A stretch of 64,000 nucleotides of DNA, taken from positions 868,001 to 932,000 of the forward strand of contig CBDFGG010000004.1 of NCBI GenBank assembly GCA_965247015.1, in the 5' to 3' direction. This DNA is from JAIXWP01 sp965247015. Lineage in GTDB: Bacteria > Bacteroidota > Bacteroidia > Flavobacteriales_D > Sanyastnellaceae. Within the stretch, counting starts at the first letter, position 1, and every line of letters starts with the position of its first letter. The notes beneath the pieces were generated by a model that saw only the letters and a program-made list of their open reading frames with translations, was not told where the DNA came from and ran no database searches. This document shows, piece by piece, positions 1 through 8,338 of this stretch. Both the position numbers and the translations under genes were made by a program.

Positions 1-724
1 TTCATACACAAACGATATCATTTATCGGTAATTTATTAGTCGTATTTCCACTTCCCTTTGTTCTCACTTTTCTAATGGATTACTTCTTGGACTACCAGTT
101 ATATGGTGCCCCCGAAGCGCTAAAAGTGATGGACAATCAACACCCTTGGCGTTCGTTTGCCTTGATGTACGCCGCATTCACAGGGGTTTTTCTATTTATT
201 AGTGGTCTCATTGCTGGCTATGTAGACAATAGAGTCAATTCTCGCGCATTCCTGAGAGAGTGCGACAGTCAAAAAATTTACATCGCTTTCTAGGATTTAA
301 AACCACTACAAAATTTGCTCGCTATCTAAACCACAGCGCGGGATCACTTGCCGGTAATATTTCCTTAGGCTTCTTCTTAGGAACCGCCACTTTCTTTGGA
401 TCCATCACAGGTCTGCCATTCGACATCCGTCACATCACTTTTGCAGCCGGCACTTTCTCATCGGCACTCTATTGCGCGGGAGATCTTGCAATACTGTCTG
501 ATGTGATCATAACTATTATTGGAATCATGATGATCGGATTCGTCAATTTCGGGGTCTCTTTCGGATTGGCATTCTACCTTGCTTGCAAGAGTCGCGACAT
601 CAGTATCCGAAAAACTCCAGACCTACTTTATGTTCTTTGGAGGTACTTCCGCCGCTATCCTATGGATTTCTTCCGAGCGCCTCAAAAGCCTCGCAAAGCC
701 GAAGATTTGGCCCCACTTCACTAG
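1..724 (+). pseudogene. SpecificRecomb-family (PF10136-like) membrane protein, 3' part, frameshifted
   Basis: The reading frame is open from base 3 to a stop at 291-293 and homology resumes in another frame from about 260 to the stop at 722-724. The two halves join into one protein: the first ends with a membrane segment followed by 'SGLIAGYVDN', the second carries 'AGNISLGFFLG' and 'GLPFDIRHITFAAG', an order typical of the so-called site-specific recombinase family (PF10136), which are multi-pass membrane proteins despite the name. One missing base or two extra bases within the GAGAGAG tract near 255-262 would explain the break. No slippery heptamer for programmed frameshifting is visible. 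The 5' end lies outside the window. It could be a real pseudogene or a sequencing error; family assignment is from memory of the motifs. Confidence 0.6.
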
Positions 725-791
725 TTTTCAAAGCCATATCAACTCATTTAATCGTCGTTTTCACGTGTTTTGGCATTTTCAAGCCTCAAAC

Positions 792-824
792 TTTGGTGTA
801 AATACCACATTCGTGGTATTTTTG
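792..824 (+). promoter_or_regulatory. Putative SUF operon promoter with overlapping palindromic operator
   Basis: A TTTG at 792-795 and TATTTTTG at 817-824 (full match to the Bacteroidota -7 consensus TAnnTTTG) are 21 nt apart. A perfect 9-bp inverted repeat, AAATACCAC at 800-808 and GTGGTATTT at 813-821 with a 4-nt spacer, covers the -7 element. A regulator bound there would block RNA polymerase, which suits an iron-sulfur operon. The spacing does not match the E. coli IscR type-2 site. The predicted leader before the first gene at 915 is about 85 nt. Confidence 0.5.
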
Positions 825-914
825 CACCCTGAGAGCAATTTAGAAGTGGTCTAAATAATTCCGCAAACGCCGAACAAATAAGACCTCTCAATCGTTTTCT
901 TAAAAATTAGAGTC

Positions 915-1241
915 ATGATAAAAGTGAATGATAGTGCAAAGGCACAAGTGGCTAAACTGCTAGCCGATGAAAATTACCCGGAGGGTTCATTCGTCCGCGT
1001 TGGTGTTGAAGGCGGTGGATGTTCTGGATTGATGTATCAACTCAAGTTTGATAATGAAGTAAAAGAAGGTGATCAAATATTTGAAGACAATGGTGTGAAG
1101 GTAGTAGTAGACAAAAAATCGTTTCTCTATCTCATCGGCACAGAACTTCAATACACGGGAGGCCTTAATGGAAAAGGCTTTGTATTCAGCAATCCTAATG
1201 CATCACGCACGTGCGGCTGCGGAGAAAGCTTTTCAATTTAA
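915..1241 (+). CDS. sufA: A-type iron-sulfur carrier protein (SufA/IscA/HesB family)
   Basis: A 108-aa protein of the HesB/IscA family that accepts and delivers Fe-S clusters in the cytoplasm. The three conserved cysteines are present: C36 in 'GGGCSGLMY' and C100/C102 in the C-terminal 'TCGCGESF'. Length is normal for the family. It is the first gene of the SUF operon, 12 nt upstream of sufB, so SufA is the likely role, although sequence alone does not separate SufA, IscA and ErpA. The ATG at 915 lies just before the family N-terminus and no strong Shine-Dalgarno is seen. Confidence 0.9.
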   Translation: MIKVNDSAKAQVAKLLADENYPEGSFVRVGVEGGGCSGLMYQLKFDNEVKEGDQIFEDNGVKVVVDKKSFLYLIGTELQYTGGLNGKGFVFSNPNASRTCGCGESFSI

Positions 1242-1253
1242 TTACAACTACAA

Positions 1254-2702
1254 ATGGCATACGAAGGCGATGAACTATTAGAATCCGTTACCAATAAGGA
1301 ATACGAATTCGGGTTCACTACAAATATCGAAACAGACAAAGCTCCTAACGGACTCAACGAAGATATCATTCGTTTGATCTCCGCTAAAAAAGAAGAGCCA
1401 GAATGGCTTTTACAATGGAGACTTGAAGCTTTCCATGCATGGCAAAAAATGACGGAGCCTGAATGGGCACACGTTAAATACACCAAGCCTGACTTCCAAG
1501 CGATATCATATTACGCTGCTCCAAAAAATCGTCAGAAGTACAACAGCCTCGATGAAATCGATCCTGAACTTCGTCGCACCATGGAGAAGCTAGGTATATC
1601 GATGGAAGAACAAAAGCGCCTCAGCGGTGTAGCTGTCGACTTTGTCATGGACTCCGTTTCTGTTGCGACTTCTTTCAAAGAAAAATTAGCTGAGCTCGGT
1701 ATCATCTTCTGCTCAATGAGCGAAGCAATTAAAGAGCATCCTGAACTCATCAAAAAATATCTCGGCACCGTTATTCCTCGTTCGGATAATTTCTATGCAG
1801 CACTCAACAGCGCTGTATTCACTGATGGTTCGTTCTGCTACATTCCGAAAGGCGTTCGTTGCCCGATGGAATTAAGCACTTATTTCCGAATCAATGAATC
1901 TGGTACTGGACAGTTTGAGCGTACGCTCGTTGTCGCAGACGAAGGTTCTTATGTAAGTTATCTTGAAGGATGCACTGCTCCGCAACGTGACGAAAATCAA
2001 TTGCACGCGGCTGTAGTAGAGCTCATCGCACATAAAGATGCAGAGATCAAATACAGCACCGTTCAAAACTGGTATCCTGGTGATAAAGACGGAAAAGGCG
2101 GAGTATTCAACTTCGTTACGAAACGTGGTTTATGCGAAGGAAATAATTCTAAGATTTCTTGGACGCAAGTAGAAACAGGATCTGCTATTACTTGGAAATA
2201 TCCAAGCTGTATTCTAAAAGGAGATAACAGCGTTGGTGAATTCTATTCTGTAGCGGTAACCAACAATGCACAACAAGCAGATACAGGAACCAAGATGATT
2301 CATATTGGAAAAAATACCAGTAGCACCATCATCTCAAAAGGTATCAGCGCGGGCAGCAGCAACAACTCATACAGAGGTTTGGTGCAGATCAATAAGTCAG
2401 CAGACAATGCAAGAAATTTCTCGCAATGTGATTCACTGCTCATGACTGATCATTGCGGCGCGCACACTTTCCCATACATCGAAGTAAAAAATAAATCTGC
2501 GAAAGTGGAACACGAAGCTACCACTTCGAAAATCGGTGAAGATCAAATCTTCTATTGCCTACAACGTGGACTCAGCGAAGAGAAAGCAATCTCCCTAATC
2601 GTAAACGGATACGCAAAAGAAGTACTGAATAAACTCCCTATGGAATTCGCTATCGAAGCTCAAAAACTTCTAGCAATCTCCCTAGAAGGAAGTGTGGGGT
2701 GA
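1254..2702 (+). CDS. sufB: Fe-S cluster assembly scaffold protein SufB
   Basis: A 482-aa SufB, the scaffold subunit of the SufBC2D complex on which Fe-S clusters are built. Recognisable blocks include 'FCYIPKGVRCPMELSTYF', 'LEGCTAP', 'HAAVVELIA', 'NWYPGDKDGKGGV' and the C-terminal 'EHEATTSKIGEDQ' with 'RGLSEEKA'. Full length, with no internal breaks. It follows sufA by 12 nt. Its stop codon (2700-2702) is also the first triplet of the unit TGATACA, in phase with the repeat array that separates it from sufC. Confidence 0.97.
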   Translation: MAYEGDELLESVTNKEYEFGFTTNIETDKAPNGLNEDIIRLISAKKEEPEWLLQWRLEAFHAWQKMTEPEWAHVKYTKPDFQAISYYAAPKNRQKYNSLDEIDPELRRTMEKLGISMEEQKRLSGVAVDFVMDSVSVATSFKEKLAELGIIFCSMSEAIKEHPELIKKYLGTVIPRSDNFYAALNSAVFTDGSFCYIPKGVRCPMELSTYFRINESGTGQFERTLVVADEGSYVSYLEGCTAPQRDENQLHAAVVELIAHKDAEIKYSTVQNWYPGDKDGKGGVFNFVTKRGLCEGNNSKISWTQVETGSAITWKYPSCILKGDNSVGEFYSVAVTNNAQQADTGTKMIHIGKNTSSTIISKGISAGSSNNSYRGLVQINKSADNARNFSQCDSLLMTDHCGAHTFPYIEVKNKSAKVEHEATTSKIGEDQIFYCLQRGLSEEKAISLIVNGYAKEVLNKLPMEFAIEAQKLLAISLEGSVG

Positions 2703-2892
2703 TACAGTGACAAATGACAAGTGACAAATGATCTCGGCTTTGCCGAGAACAAATGACAAATGATCTCGGCTTTGCCGAGAACAAGTGACAAATAAGTTAG
2801 AGAGTTGAGGAGTTGAGGAGTTCGGTTTCGAATTCCGAATTGAGAATCGAGAATTGAGAATCGAGAATCGAGGATTGAGAATCGAGAATCCC
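2700..2892 (+). repeat. Stop-anchored heptamer array with two hairpins (sufB-sufC spacer)
   Basis: Read in the sense of the operon: TGATACA (starting with the sufB stop), then GTGACAA, ATGACAA, GTGACAA in phase; a hairpin TCTCGGC-TTT-GCCGAGA at 2732-2748; more ACAAATG units; a second identical hairpin at 2764-2780; an 8-bp repeat (AGTTGAGG twice) near 2803-2820; then eight in-phase GAATYGA-type units at 2837-2892. The 34 nt from 2893 to the sufC ATG show no repeat. The hairpins lack a T-run, so simple intrinsic termination is unlikely. Confidence 0.9.
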
Positions 2893-2926
2893 ACAGCATT
2901 AATTACGAATTTTTGAACCAACGATA

Positions 2927-3688
2927 ATGTTAGAAATTAAGAACCTTCAAGCTAGAGTTGAAGAAAAAGAAATCCTGAAAGGATTGAACTTCGAGGTGAA
3001 ACCAGGAGAAGTACACGCGATCATGGGTCCGAATGGATCTGGAAAATCTACACTTGCATCTGTACTTGCAGGAAAAGAAGAATATGAAATCACCGGTGGT
3101 GAAGTATCCTTCAAAGGAAAAGATCTTTTAGCAATGAGCGCTGAAGAGCGCGCACGTAAAGGACTATTCCTTGCTTTCCAATATCCAGTAGAAATTCCAG
3201 GAGTGAGTAACATCAACTTCTTGAAAGCTGCTCTTTCTGAAGTTCGCGAACACCGCGGCCTTCCTCAACTGACGGCAAAAGAATTTCTAGCATTGGTAAA
3301 TGAAAAATCTAAACTCGTTGAACTGGATGGTCAATTGACCAATCGTTCGGTGAATGAAGGTTTCAGTGGTGGTGAGAAAAAAAGAAACGAAGTATTCCAA
3401 ATGGCAATGCTTGATCCTACACTCGCTATTCTCGACGAAACCGATTCTGGTTTAGATATCGACGCATTGCGCATCGTTGCAAATGGTGTAAATGCTATGC
3501 GCAGCCCCGAGCGTTCTTTCGTGGTAATCACTCACTATCAACGCCTGCTCGATTTTATCGTTCCTGATTATGTACACGTACTGTACAAAGGACGTATTGT
3601 AAAATCAGGAACCAAAGAACTTGCCCTCGAACTAGAGGAAAGAGGTTACGATTGGATCAAAGAAGAAGTAGAGGCAGCAAACGCTTAG
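2927..3688 (+). CDS. sufC: Fe-S cluster assembly ATPase SufC
   Basis: A 253-aa soluble ABC-type ATPase that drives conformational change in SufBC2D. Walker A 'GPNGSGKST' has its lysine at residue 40, the signature is 'FSGGEKKRNE', and Walker B reads 'LAILDETDSGLDIDAL', with the SufC-specific DET(D/S)SGLD form instead of DEP. Full length. It is separated from sufB by 224 nt, mostly repeat array, and from sufD by 6 nt, so it probably still belongs to the same transcript. Confidence 0.97.
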   Translation: MLEIKNLQARVEEKEILKGLNFEVKPGEVHAIMGPNGSGKSTLASVLAGKEEYEITGGEVSFKGKDLLAMSAEERARKGLFLAFQYPVEIPGVSNINFLKAALSEVREHRGLPQLTAKEFLALVNEKSKLVELDGQLTNRSVNEGFSGGEKKRNEVFQMAMLDPTLAILDETDSGLDIDALRIVANGVNAMRSPERSFVVITHYQRLLDFIVPDYVHVLYKGRIVKSGTKELALELEERGYDWIKEEVEAANA

Positions 3689-3694
3689 TCATCA

Positions 3695-4975
3695 ATGGAA
3701 GCAACAACAGTCATCAGCAACAAGGATAAATTCATTGCACTTAATGAATTAAAATCCTCTGTGCTAAAAAATAGATGGGCAAACGAAATCGAAGCGGCAA
3801 ACGCAGCATTCGCAACATTCGAATTGCCAACCACTCGCCATGAAGAATGGAAGTACACCCGTACCACCCGCTTGGCAAACGAAAATTGGAAATGGTCTGA
3901 ATCTCTAGACAATTCTGGCCTTTCGGACACCATCATTGAAGAACTCAATGCTGCTCGTGTCGTTTTCATCAACGGTAATCTTAGCCTTGCAGATAGTTCT
4001 TTCAATCATGCAATCGGTTGTACTATTTCTGTAAATGAAAATATTTCAGCTGCTGAAATTGCTCAAAGTAACATTGCTCCTGCAACGAATATTTTCGAAG
4101 CATTTCAACGTTCAAATACTTCTGCTGCTATTTCTATTCGCGTAGAAAAAAACATTACTGCGGAAACGCCACTTCACATCGTTCACCTCATTACCGACAA
4201 TGAAAGTATCAGTACTCCTGCTATTTTCATTCAACTCGAAACGGGTGCGACATTAGAAGTAACAGAGAGTTTTCATGGAAATGAAAACACCAAAGGCCTT
4301 ACCATCCGTGGTTTGTACGCTCATGTTGGAACCAACGCTCGCCTTGAATACAATAAAATTCAAGCTGAAAAAGACGAACAGTTCCATATCTCATTGGATA
4401 ACGTGAGAGTAGAAAATGATGGCTACTCTAACTTCAATACGCTTACAATTGATGGCGGATGGGTTAGAAATGATTTGCGCATCGACCTCAATGGTCAAAA
4501 CATTGAAGCGCACTTGAGCGGATTTTATCTACCTCGCAACAAACAGCTAGTAGACAATCACACCAAGGTAGATCACATGTATCCGCATTGTGTGAGCAAC
4601 GAGCTTTACAAAGGAATCTTGTTCGACCAATCTACAGGGGTGTTCAACGGTAAAGTCTATGTGCGTAAGGATGCACAAAAGACAAACGCATATCAAAACA
4701 ATGCAAATATTCTTGCTAGTGACGATGCTACGATGAATACGAAGCCTGAATTGGAAATTTATGCAGACGATGTAAAGTGCAGCCACGGAACAACCACCGG
4801 TCAATTGGATGAACAAGCTATGTTCTATCTACGTGCTCGTGGTATGAGTCCGGATTCAGCGCGCAAACTGCTTACTACTGCATTTATTAATGATGTTTTA
4901 AATAAAGTAGAAAACAAGATCGTGCGTCAACATGTTATTGATGCATTAGTCCAGAAAGGACTTTTATATATCTAA
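3695..4975 (+). CDS. sufD: Fe-S cluster assembly protein SufD
   Basis: A 426-aa SufD, the SufB paralogue that partners SufB and SufC and helps acquire iron. The N-terminal region contains 'TTRHEEWKYTRT' and the core has the beta-helix fold signature ending in 'CSHGTTTGQLDE' and 'YLRARGMSPDSARKL', where SufB has the comparable EHEATTSKIGEDQ. Length fits the family. It lies 6 nt from sufC and 6 nt from sufS, a tightly packed operon. Confidence 0.95.
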   Translation: MEATTVISNKDKFIALNELKSSVLKNRWANEIEAANAAFATFELPTTRHEEWKYTRTTRLANENWKWSESLDNSGLSDTIIEELNAARVVFINGNLSLADSSFNHAIGCTISVNENISAAEIAQSNIAPATNIFEAFQRSNTSAAISIRVEKNITAETPLHIVHLITDNESISTPAIFIQLETGATLEVTESFHGNENTKGLTIRGLYAHVGTNARLEYNKIQAEKDEQFHISLDNVRVENDGYSNFNTLTIDGGWVRNDLRIDLNGQNIEAHLSGFYLPRNKQLVDNHTKVDHMYPHCVSNELYKGILFDQSTGVFNGKVYVRKDAQKTNAYQNNANILASDDATMNTKPELEIYADDVKCSHGTTTGQLDEQAMFYLRARGMSPDSARKLLTTAFINDVLNKVENKIVRQHVIDALVQKGLLYI

Positions 4976-4981
4976 AGAAAA

Positions 4982-6217
4982 ATGGAATTAACGAAGGTCA
5001 TCAACGATGTCGAGCAACTCAGAGATGAGTTCCCAGTGCTTCATCAAGAAGTAAATGGATATCCGTTGGTGTATCTTGATAATGCTGCTACTTCACAAAA
5101 ACCTTTGTCGGTTGTAGAAAGTATCACAAACTATTATTTAGGATATAATTCTAATATACACCGTGGTGTTCACCATCTCGCAAACCTTGCTACAGAAGCT
5201 TTTGAAAGCACGCGTAAAAAAGTTGCTGCGATGTTGCACACTACAGATGTAAGAGAAATTATTTTCACATCAGGTACCACAGACTCTATCAATCTCGTCG
5301 CTCAATCGTGGGGAAGAAAATTTTTGAAAGAAGGAGATGAGATTGTTGTTTCAATGCTTGAACACCACAGCAACATTGTGCCTTGGCAAATGGTAGCTGC
5401 GGAAACAGGAGCCATCATTCGTGTTATTCCCATCACCCCAAAAGGAGAATGGGATATGGCGGCCGTTGATCAATTGATATCTAACAAAACAAAATTGATT
5501 GCAGTCAATCACGTTTCAAATGCCCTTGGCACCATCAATCCTATTGAATACATTATTGAAAAAGCCAAAGCGGTTGGTGCTACTACGATGATCGACGGTG
5601 CGCAATCCGTTGTGCATTTTGATGTAGATGTAAAAAAATTGGATTGCGATTTCTATGCCTTCAGCGCGCATAAACTCTACGGCCCTACCGGTGTAGGTGT
5701 TTTATACGGAAAAGCTGAGGTATTAGAAAGTATGAATCCTTATCGTGGTGGTGGAGAAATGATACATACCGTATCTTTTGAAGGAACAACCTACAACGAA
5801 ATCCCATACAAATTTGAAGCGGGCACTCCGAATATTGAAGGCATCATTGCCTTCGGTGCAGCGGTTGATTTTGTGAATTCGTTGGATGGAGAATGGGTAA
5901 AAAATCACGAACAAGAACTCCTTGCTTACGCTACAGAAAAATTAAAATCCATTGATGGATTAAAAATTTATGGAGAAGCAGAAAACAAAGTTTCTGTTAT
6001 CTCTTTTCTGGTAGATGGCATCCATCCTTTTGATTTAGGAACCTTGCTCGATAATCAAGGAATAGCGGTACGCACAGGACATCACTGCACACAGCCTTTG
6101 ATGAACCACTTCGGAATTCCCGGAACAGTGCGTGCTTCATTTGCGATTTATAATACGAAAGAAGAAGTTGATATGCTTTACAACGCCCTCATCAAGGCGA
6201 TTGCAATGCTTAAATAA
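4982..6217 (+). CDS. sufS: Cysteine desulfurase SufS
   Basis: A 411-aa PLP-dependent group II cysteine desulfurase that moves sulfur from L-cysteine to SufE. The PLP lysine is K231 in 'FSAHKLYGPTG' and the catalytic cysteine is C369 in 'RTGHHCTQP', the short active-site loop of the SufS/CsdA type. 'YLDNAATSQKP' near the N-terminus is typical. It sits 6 nt after sufD and 8 nt before sufE, its usual partner. Confidence 0.97.
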   Translation: MELTKVINDVEQLRDEFPVLHQEVNGYPLVYLDNAATSQKPLSVVESITNYYLGYNSNIHRGVHHLANLATEAFESTRKKVAAMLHTTDVREIIFTSGTTDSINLVAQSWGRKFLKEGDEIVVSMLEHHSNIVPWQMVAAETGAIIRVIPITPKGEWDMAAVDQLISNKTKLIAVNHVSNALGTINPIEYIIEKAKAVGATTMIDGAQSVVHFDVDVKKLDCDFYAFSAHKLYGPTGVGVLYGKAEVLESMNPYRGGGEMIHTVSFEGTTYNEIPYKFEAGTPNIEGIIAFGAAVDFVNSLDGEWVKNHEQELLAYATEKLKSIDGLKIYGEAENKVSVISFLVDGIHPFDLGTLLDNQGIAVRTGHHCTQPLMNHFGIPGTVRASFAIYNTKEEVDMLYNALIKAIAMLK

Positions 6218-6225
6218 TATTTATT

Positions 6226-6639
6226 GTGACCATCGAAGAAAGACAACAAGAAATTATTTCTGAATTCAACATGTTTGATGATTGGATGCAGAAATATGAA
6301 TACATCATCGAGTTAGGTAAAGATCTTCCCTTGATTAAAGAAGAACTAAAAAGCGATGATATACTCATCAGAGGTTGTCAATCACGCGTATGGTTACACG
6401 CAGAACCAAAAGCGGATAAAACATTACAATTCACTGCTGATAGTGACGCCATCATAACAAAAGGATTGGTATCATTAGTAGTAAGAGTATTAAATGGAAT
6501 GCCTGCAGAAGAAATAGCTACGGCAGATCTTCATTTTGTAAACGACATTGGACTAAACGCTCACCTCTCCCCCACAAGAAGTAACGGCCTAGCCTCCATG
6601 ATCAAACAAATGAAAATCTACGCAACGATTTTTCGCTAA
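6226..6639 (+). CDS. sufE: Sulfur acceptor protein SufE
   Basis: A 137-aa SufE that takes persulfide sulfur from SufS; the acceptor cysteine is C51 in 'RGCQSRVWL'. The start is GTG at 6226, giving 'MTIEERQQEI', the usual SufE N-terminus. The last codons and the stop are part of a repeated palindromic word: TTTTTCGC-TAAC-GCGAAAAA at 6629-6648 places the TAA stop in the loop of a hairpin, and TTTCGCTAACGCGAA recurs downstream at 6725-6739. Confidence 0.95.
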   Translation: MTIEERQQEIISEFNMFDDWMQKYEYIIELGKDLPLIKEELKSDDILIRGCQSRVWLHAEPKADKTLQFTADSDAIITKGLVSLVVRVLNGMPAEEIATADLHFVNDIGLNAHLSPTRSNGLASMIKQMKIYATIFR

Positions 6640-6876
6640 CGCGAAAAAGCCGGGTACTCGCTGCGCTCGTGACGGGTATCCCGCCTCTGGCGAAATGACT
6701 AGTTTCCGCTTCGCGGAAGACGGGTTTCGCTAACGCGAAGCAAGCCCCCCACGAGCAAAACGAGCCCCAGCCGCGAGCGAAGCGAGCACCAGCCACCGAA
6801 GGTACCCGACACCGAAGGTACCCAGCACCGAAGGTACCAGACACCGAAGGTACACCACACGAGCGAAGCGAAGTAA
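6629..6876. repeat. GC-rich block of palindromic words and 16-bp tandem repeats (sufE-sufT spacer)
   Basis: The 238-nt gap is built from short repeated words: TTTCGCTAACGCGAA at 6631-6645 and 6725-6739; small hairpins TTCCGC-TTC-GCGGAA (6704-6718) and CGGG-TAT-CCCG (6673-6683); CGAGCGAAGCGA at 6774-6785 and 6860-6871; and four copies of a 16-bp unit CACCGAAGGTACCnnn at 6794-6857, the last partial. It is clearly richer in G+C than the flanking genes. Apparent ORFs here are products of the repeats. Confidence 0.85.
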
Positions 6877-6877
6877 C

Positions 6878-7186
6878 ATGAAAGGAGAGATGCAAAATAA
6901 AGTGATAGAAGTTTTGAAGACCATTTATGATCCAGAGATTCCTGTGGACATTTATGAACTCGGACTCGTTTACATGATTGATGTAAATGACGATAACTTC
7001 GTGACCATCACCATGACCCTAACTTCACCTTCTTGCCCAGTGGCAGAAACACTGCCTCCAGAAGTTGAAGAAAAAGTAGCCGCCATTCCAACTGTGAATG
7101 GTGCCAAAGTAGAAATCACTTGGGATCCACCATGGGACAAAAGCATGATGAGCCAAGAGGCCATGCTCGAGTTAGGATTTCTATAA
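6878..7186 (+). CDS. SufT-like MIP18/DUF59 Fe-S assembly protein
   Basis: A 102-aa protein consisting of one MIP18 (DUF59) domain: 'YDPEIPVDIYELGLVY' at the N-terminus, 'MTLTSPSCPVAETLP' with the conserved cysteine, and 'WDPPWDKSMMS' near the end. Such proteins (SufT in Firmicutes, CIA2/MIP18 in eukaryotes) help mature Fe-S proteins. The position after sufE agrees. A second ATG at 6893 is preceded closely by AAAGGAGAG, so translation could start five codons later; the spacing is too short for a good Shine-Dalgarno, and 6878 is kept. Confidence 0.85.
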   Translation: MKGEMQNKVIEVLKTIYDPEIPVDIYELGLVYMIDVNDDNFVTITMTLTSPSCPVAETLPPEVEEKVAAIPTVNGAKVEITWDPPWDKSMMSQEAMLELGFL

Positions 7187-7198
7187 TTAATTTGTCGT

Positions 7199-8338
7199 AT
7201 GAAAAAAATCGCCATCCTTGGATCAACAGGTTCCATAGGCACACAAGCATTGGATGTTGTTAAATCAAATCCAGAATCTTTTAGTGTTGAAGTACTCACC
7301 GCACACAGCAATGCAGACCTATTGATTCAACAAGCGTTGGAATACAAACCAAACGCTGTAGTTATTGGCGATGAAACAAAATATCAATTAGTCAAGGATA
7401 CCTTGTGGGATGCCGGTGTGAAAGTATATGCTGGTGCACAAGCTCTAGAGCAAATCGTAGAGATGACAGAAATCGATATGGTGCTCACTGCACTGGTCGG
7501 TGCTGCAGGTCTACGACCTACCATCAAGGCCATTGAATCCGGGAAACAAATTGCACTCGCCAACAAAGAAACGTTGGTGGTAGCGGGAGATCTTGTTACA
7601 AAACTCGCGAAAGAAAAAGCCGTCAACATTTATCCTGTAGACAGCGAACACAGCGCGATTTTTCAATGCCTTGCAGGTGAATGGCACAATCAAATTGAAA
7701 AGATAATTCTGACCGCAAGTGGCGGACCTTTCAGAGGTAAATCAAAAGAAGAATTAGCAACAGTTACGAAAGCGCAAGCACTCAAACATCCCAATTGGGA
7801 CATGGGTGCAAAGATCACCATCGATAGTGCATCCCTTATGAATAAAGGGTTAGAAGTGATCGAAGCAAAATGGTTATTCAATCTAACTCCAGATCAAATT
7901 GAAGTGATTGTGCATCCTCAGTCCATTATTCACAGCATCGTACAATTTACCGATGGCAGCATGAAAGCGCAGATGGGTTTGCCTGATATGAAATTGCCGA
8001 TTCAATATGCAATGGGCTATCCTGAGCGATTAAAATCCGACTTCCCACGATTCGATTTCTTCAATTATCCTCAGTTAACATTCGAGCAACCCGATCGTGA
8101 GACCTTTAGATGCCTCAATATTGCATTCGAAGCAATGCGCCAGGGTGGAAACATGCCTTGCGTGATGAACGCCGCTAATGAGATCGCAGTTGCGAAATTC
8201 TTGAAAGATGAAATTGGTTTCTTACATATTGCTGATGTCGTTTCATCAACGATGGAAAAAGTACCATTCATTTCACAACCCACCCTCGACGATTATCTAG
8301 CATCCGACGCCGAAGCGCGACGGATTGCAAGTGCGTAA
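7199..8338 (+). CDS. dxr: 1-deoxy-D-xylulose 5-phosphate reductoisomerase
   Basis: A 379-aa DXR, the NADPH-dependent second enzyme of the MEP isoprenoid pathway. N-terminal 'AILGSTGSIGTQALDVV' is the Rossmann fold, 'ALANKETLVVAGDLV' and 'PVDSEHSAIFQCL' carry the metal and substrate residues, and 'TASGGPFRG' and 'HPNWDMGAKITIDSA' are family hallmarks. It begins 12 nt after the SufT-like gene and may be co-transcribed. DXR is not itself an Fe-S protein, but the later MEP enzymes IspG and IspH are. A heptamer array starts directly after its stop. Confidence 0.97.
   Translation: MKKIAILGSTGSIGTQALDVVKSNPESFSVEVLTAHSNADLLIQQALEYKPNAVVIGDETKYQLVKDTLWDAGVKVYAGAQALEQIVEMTEIDMVLTALVGAAGLRPTIKAIESGKQIALANKETLVVAGDLVTKLAKEKAVNIYPVDSEHSAIFQCLAGEWHNQIEKIILTASGGPFRGKSKEELATVTKAQALKHPNWDMGAKITIDSASLMNKGLEVIEAKWLFNLTPDQIEVIVHPQSIIHSIVQFTDGSMKAQMGLPDMKLPIQYAMGYPERLKSDFPRFDFFNYPQLTFEQPDRETFRCLNIAFEAMRQGGNMPCVMNAANEIAVAKFLKDEIGFLHIADVVSSTMEKVPFISQPTLDDYLASDAEARRIASA

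Noticed and set aside
2732..2780. Hairpins in the sufB-sufC gap as intrinsic terminators
   Set aside because: Stems are GC-rich but no T-run follows, and essential sufC lies downstream without another clear promoter.
2660..2921. Minus-strand ORFs with a 7-residue protein repeat (DSRFSIL type)
   Set aside because: They are translations of the 7-bp DNA repeat (7 bp x 3 = 21 nt = 7 residues), overlap real gene ends and have no independent support.
6602..6924. Two minus-strand ORFs over the GC-rich repeat block
   Set aside because: Composed of repeat translation and overlapping the ends of sufE and the SufT-like gene.
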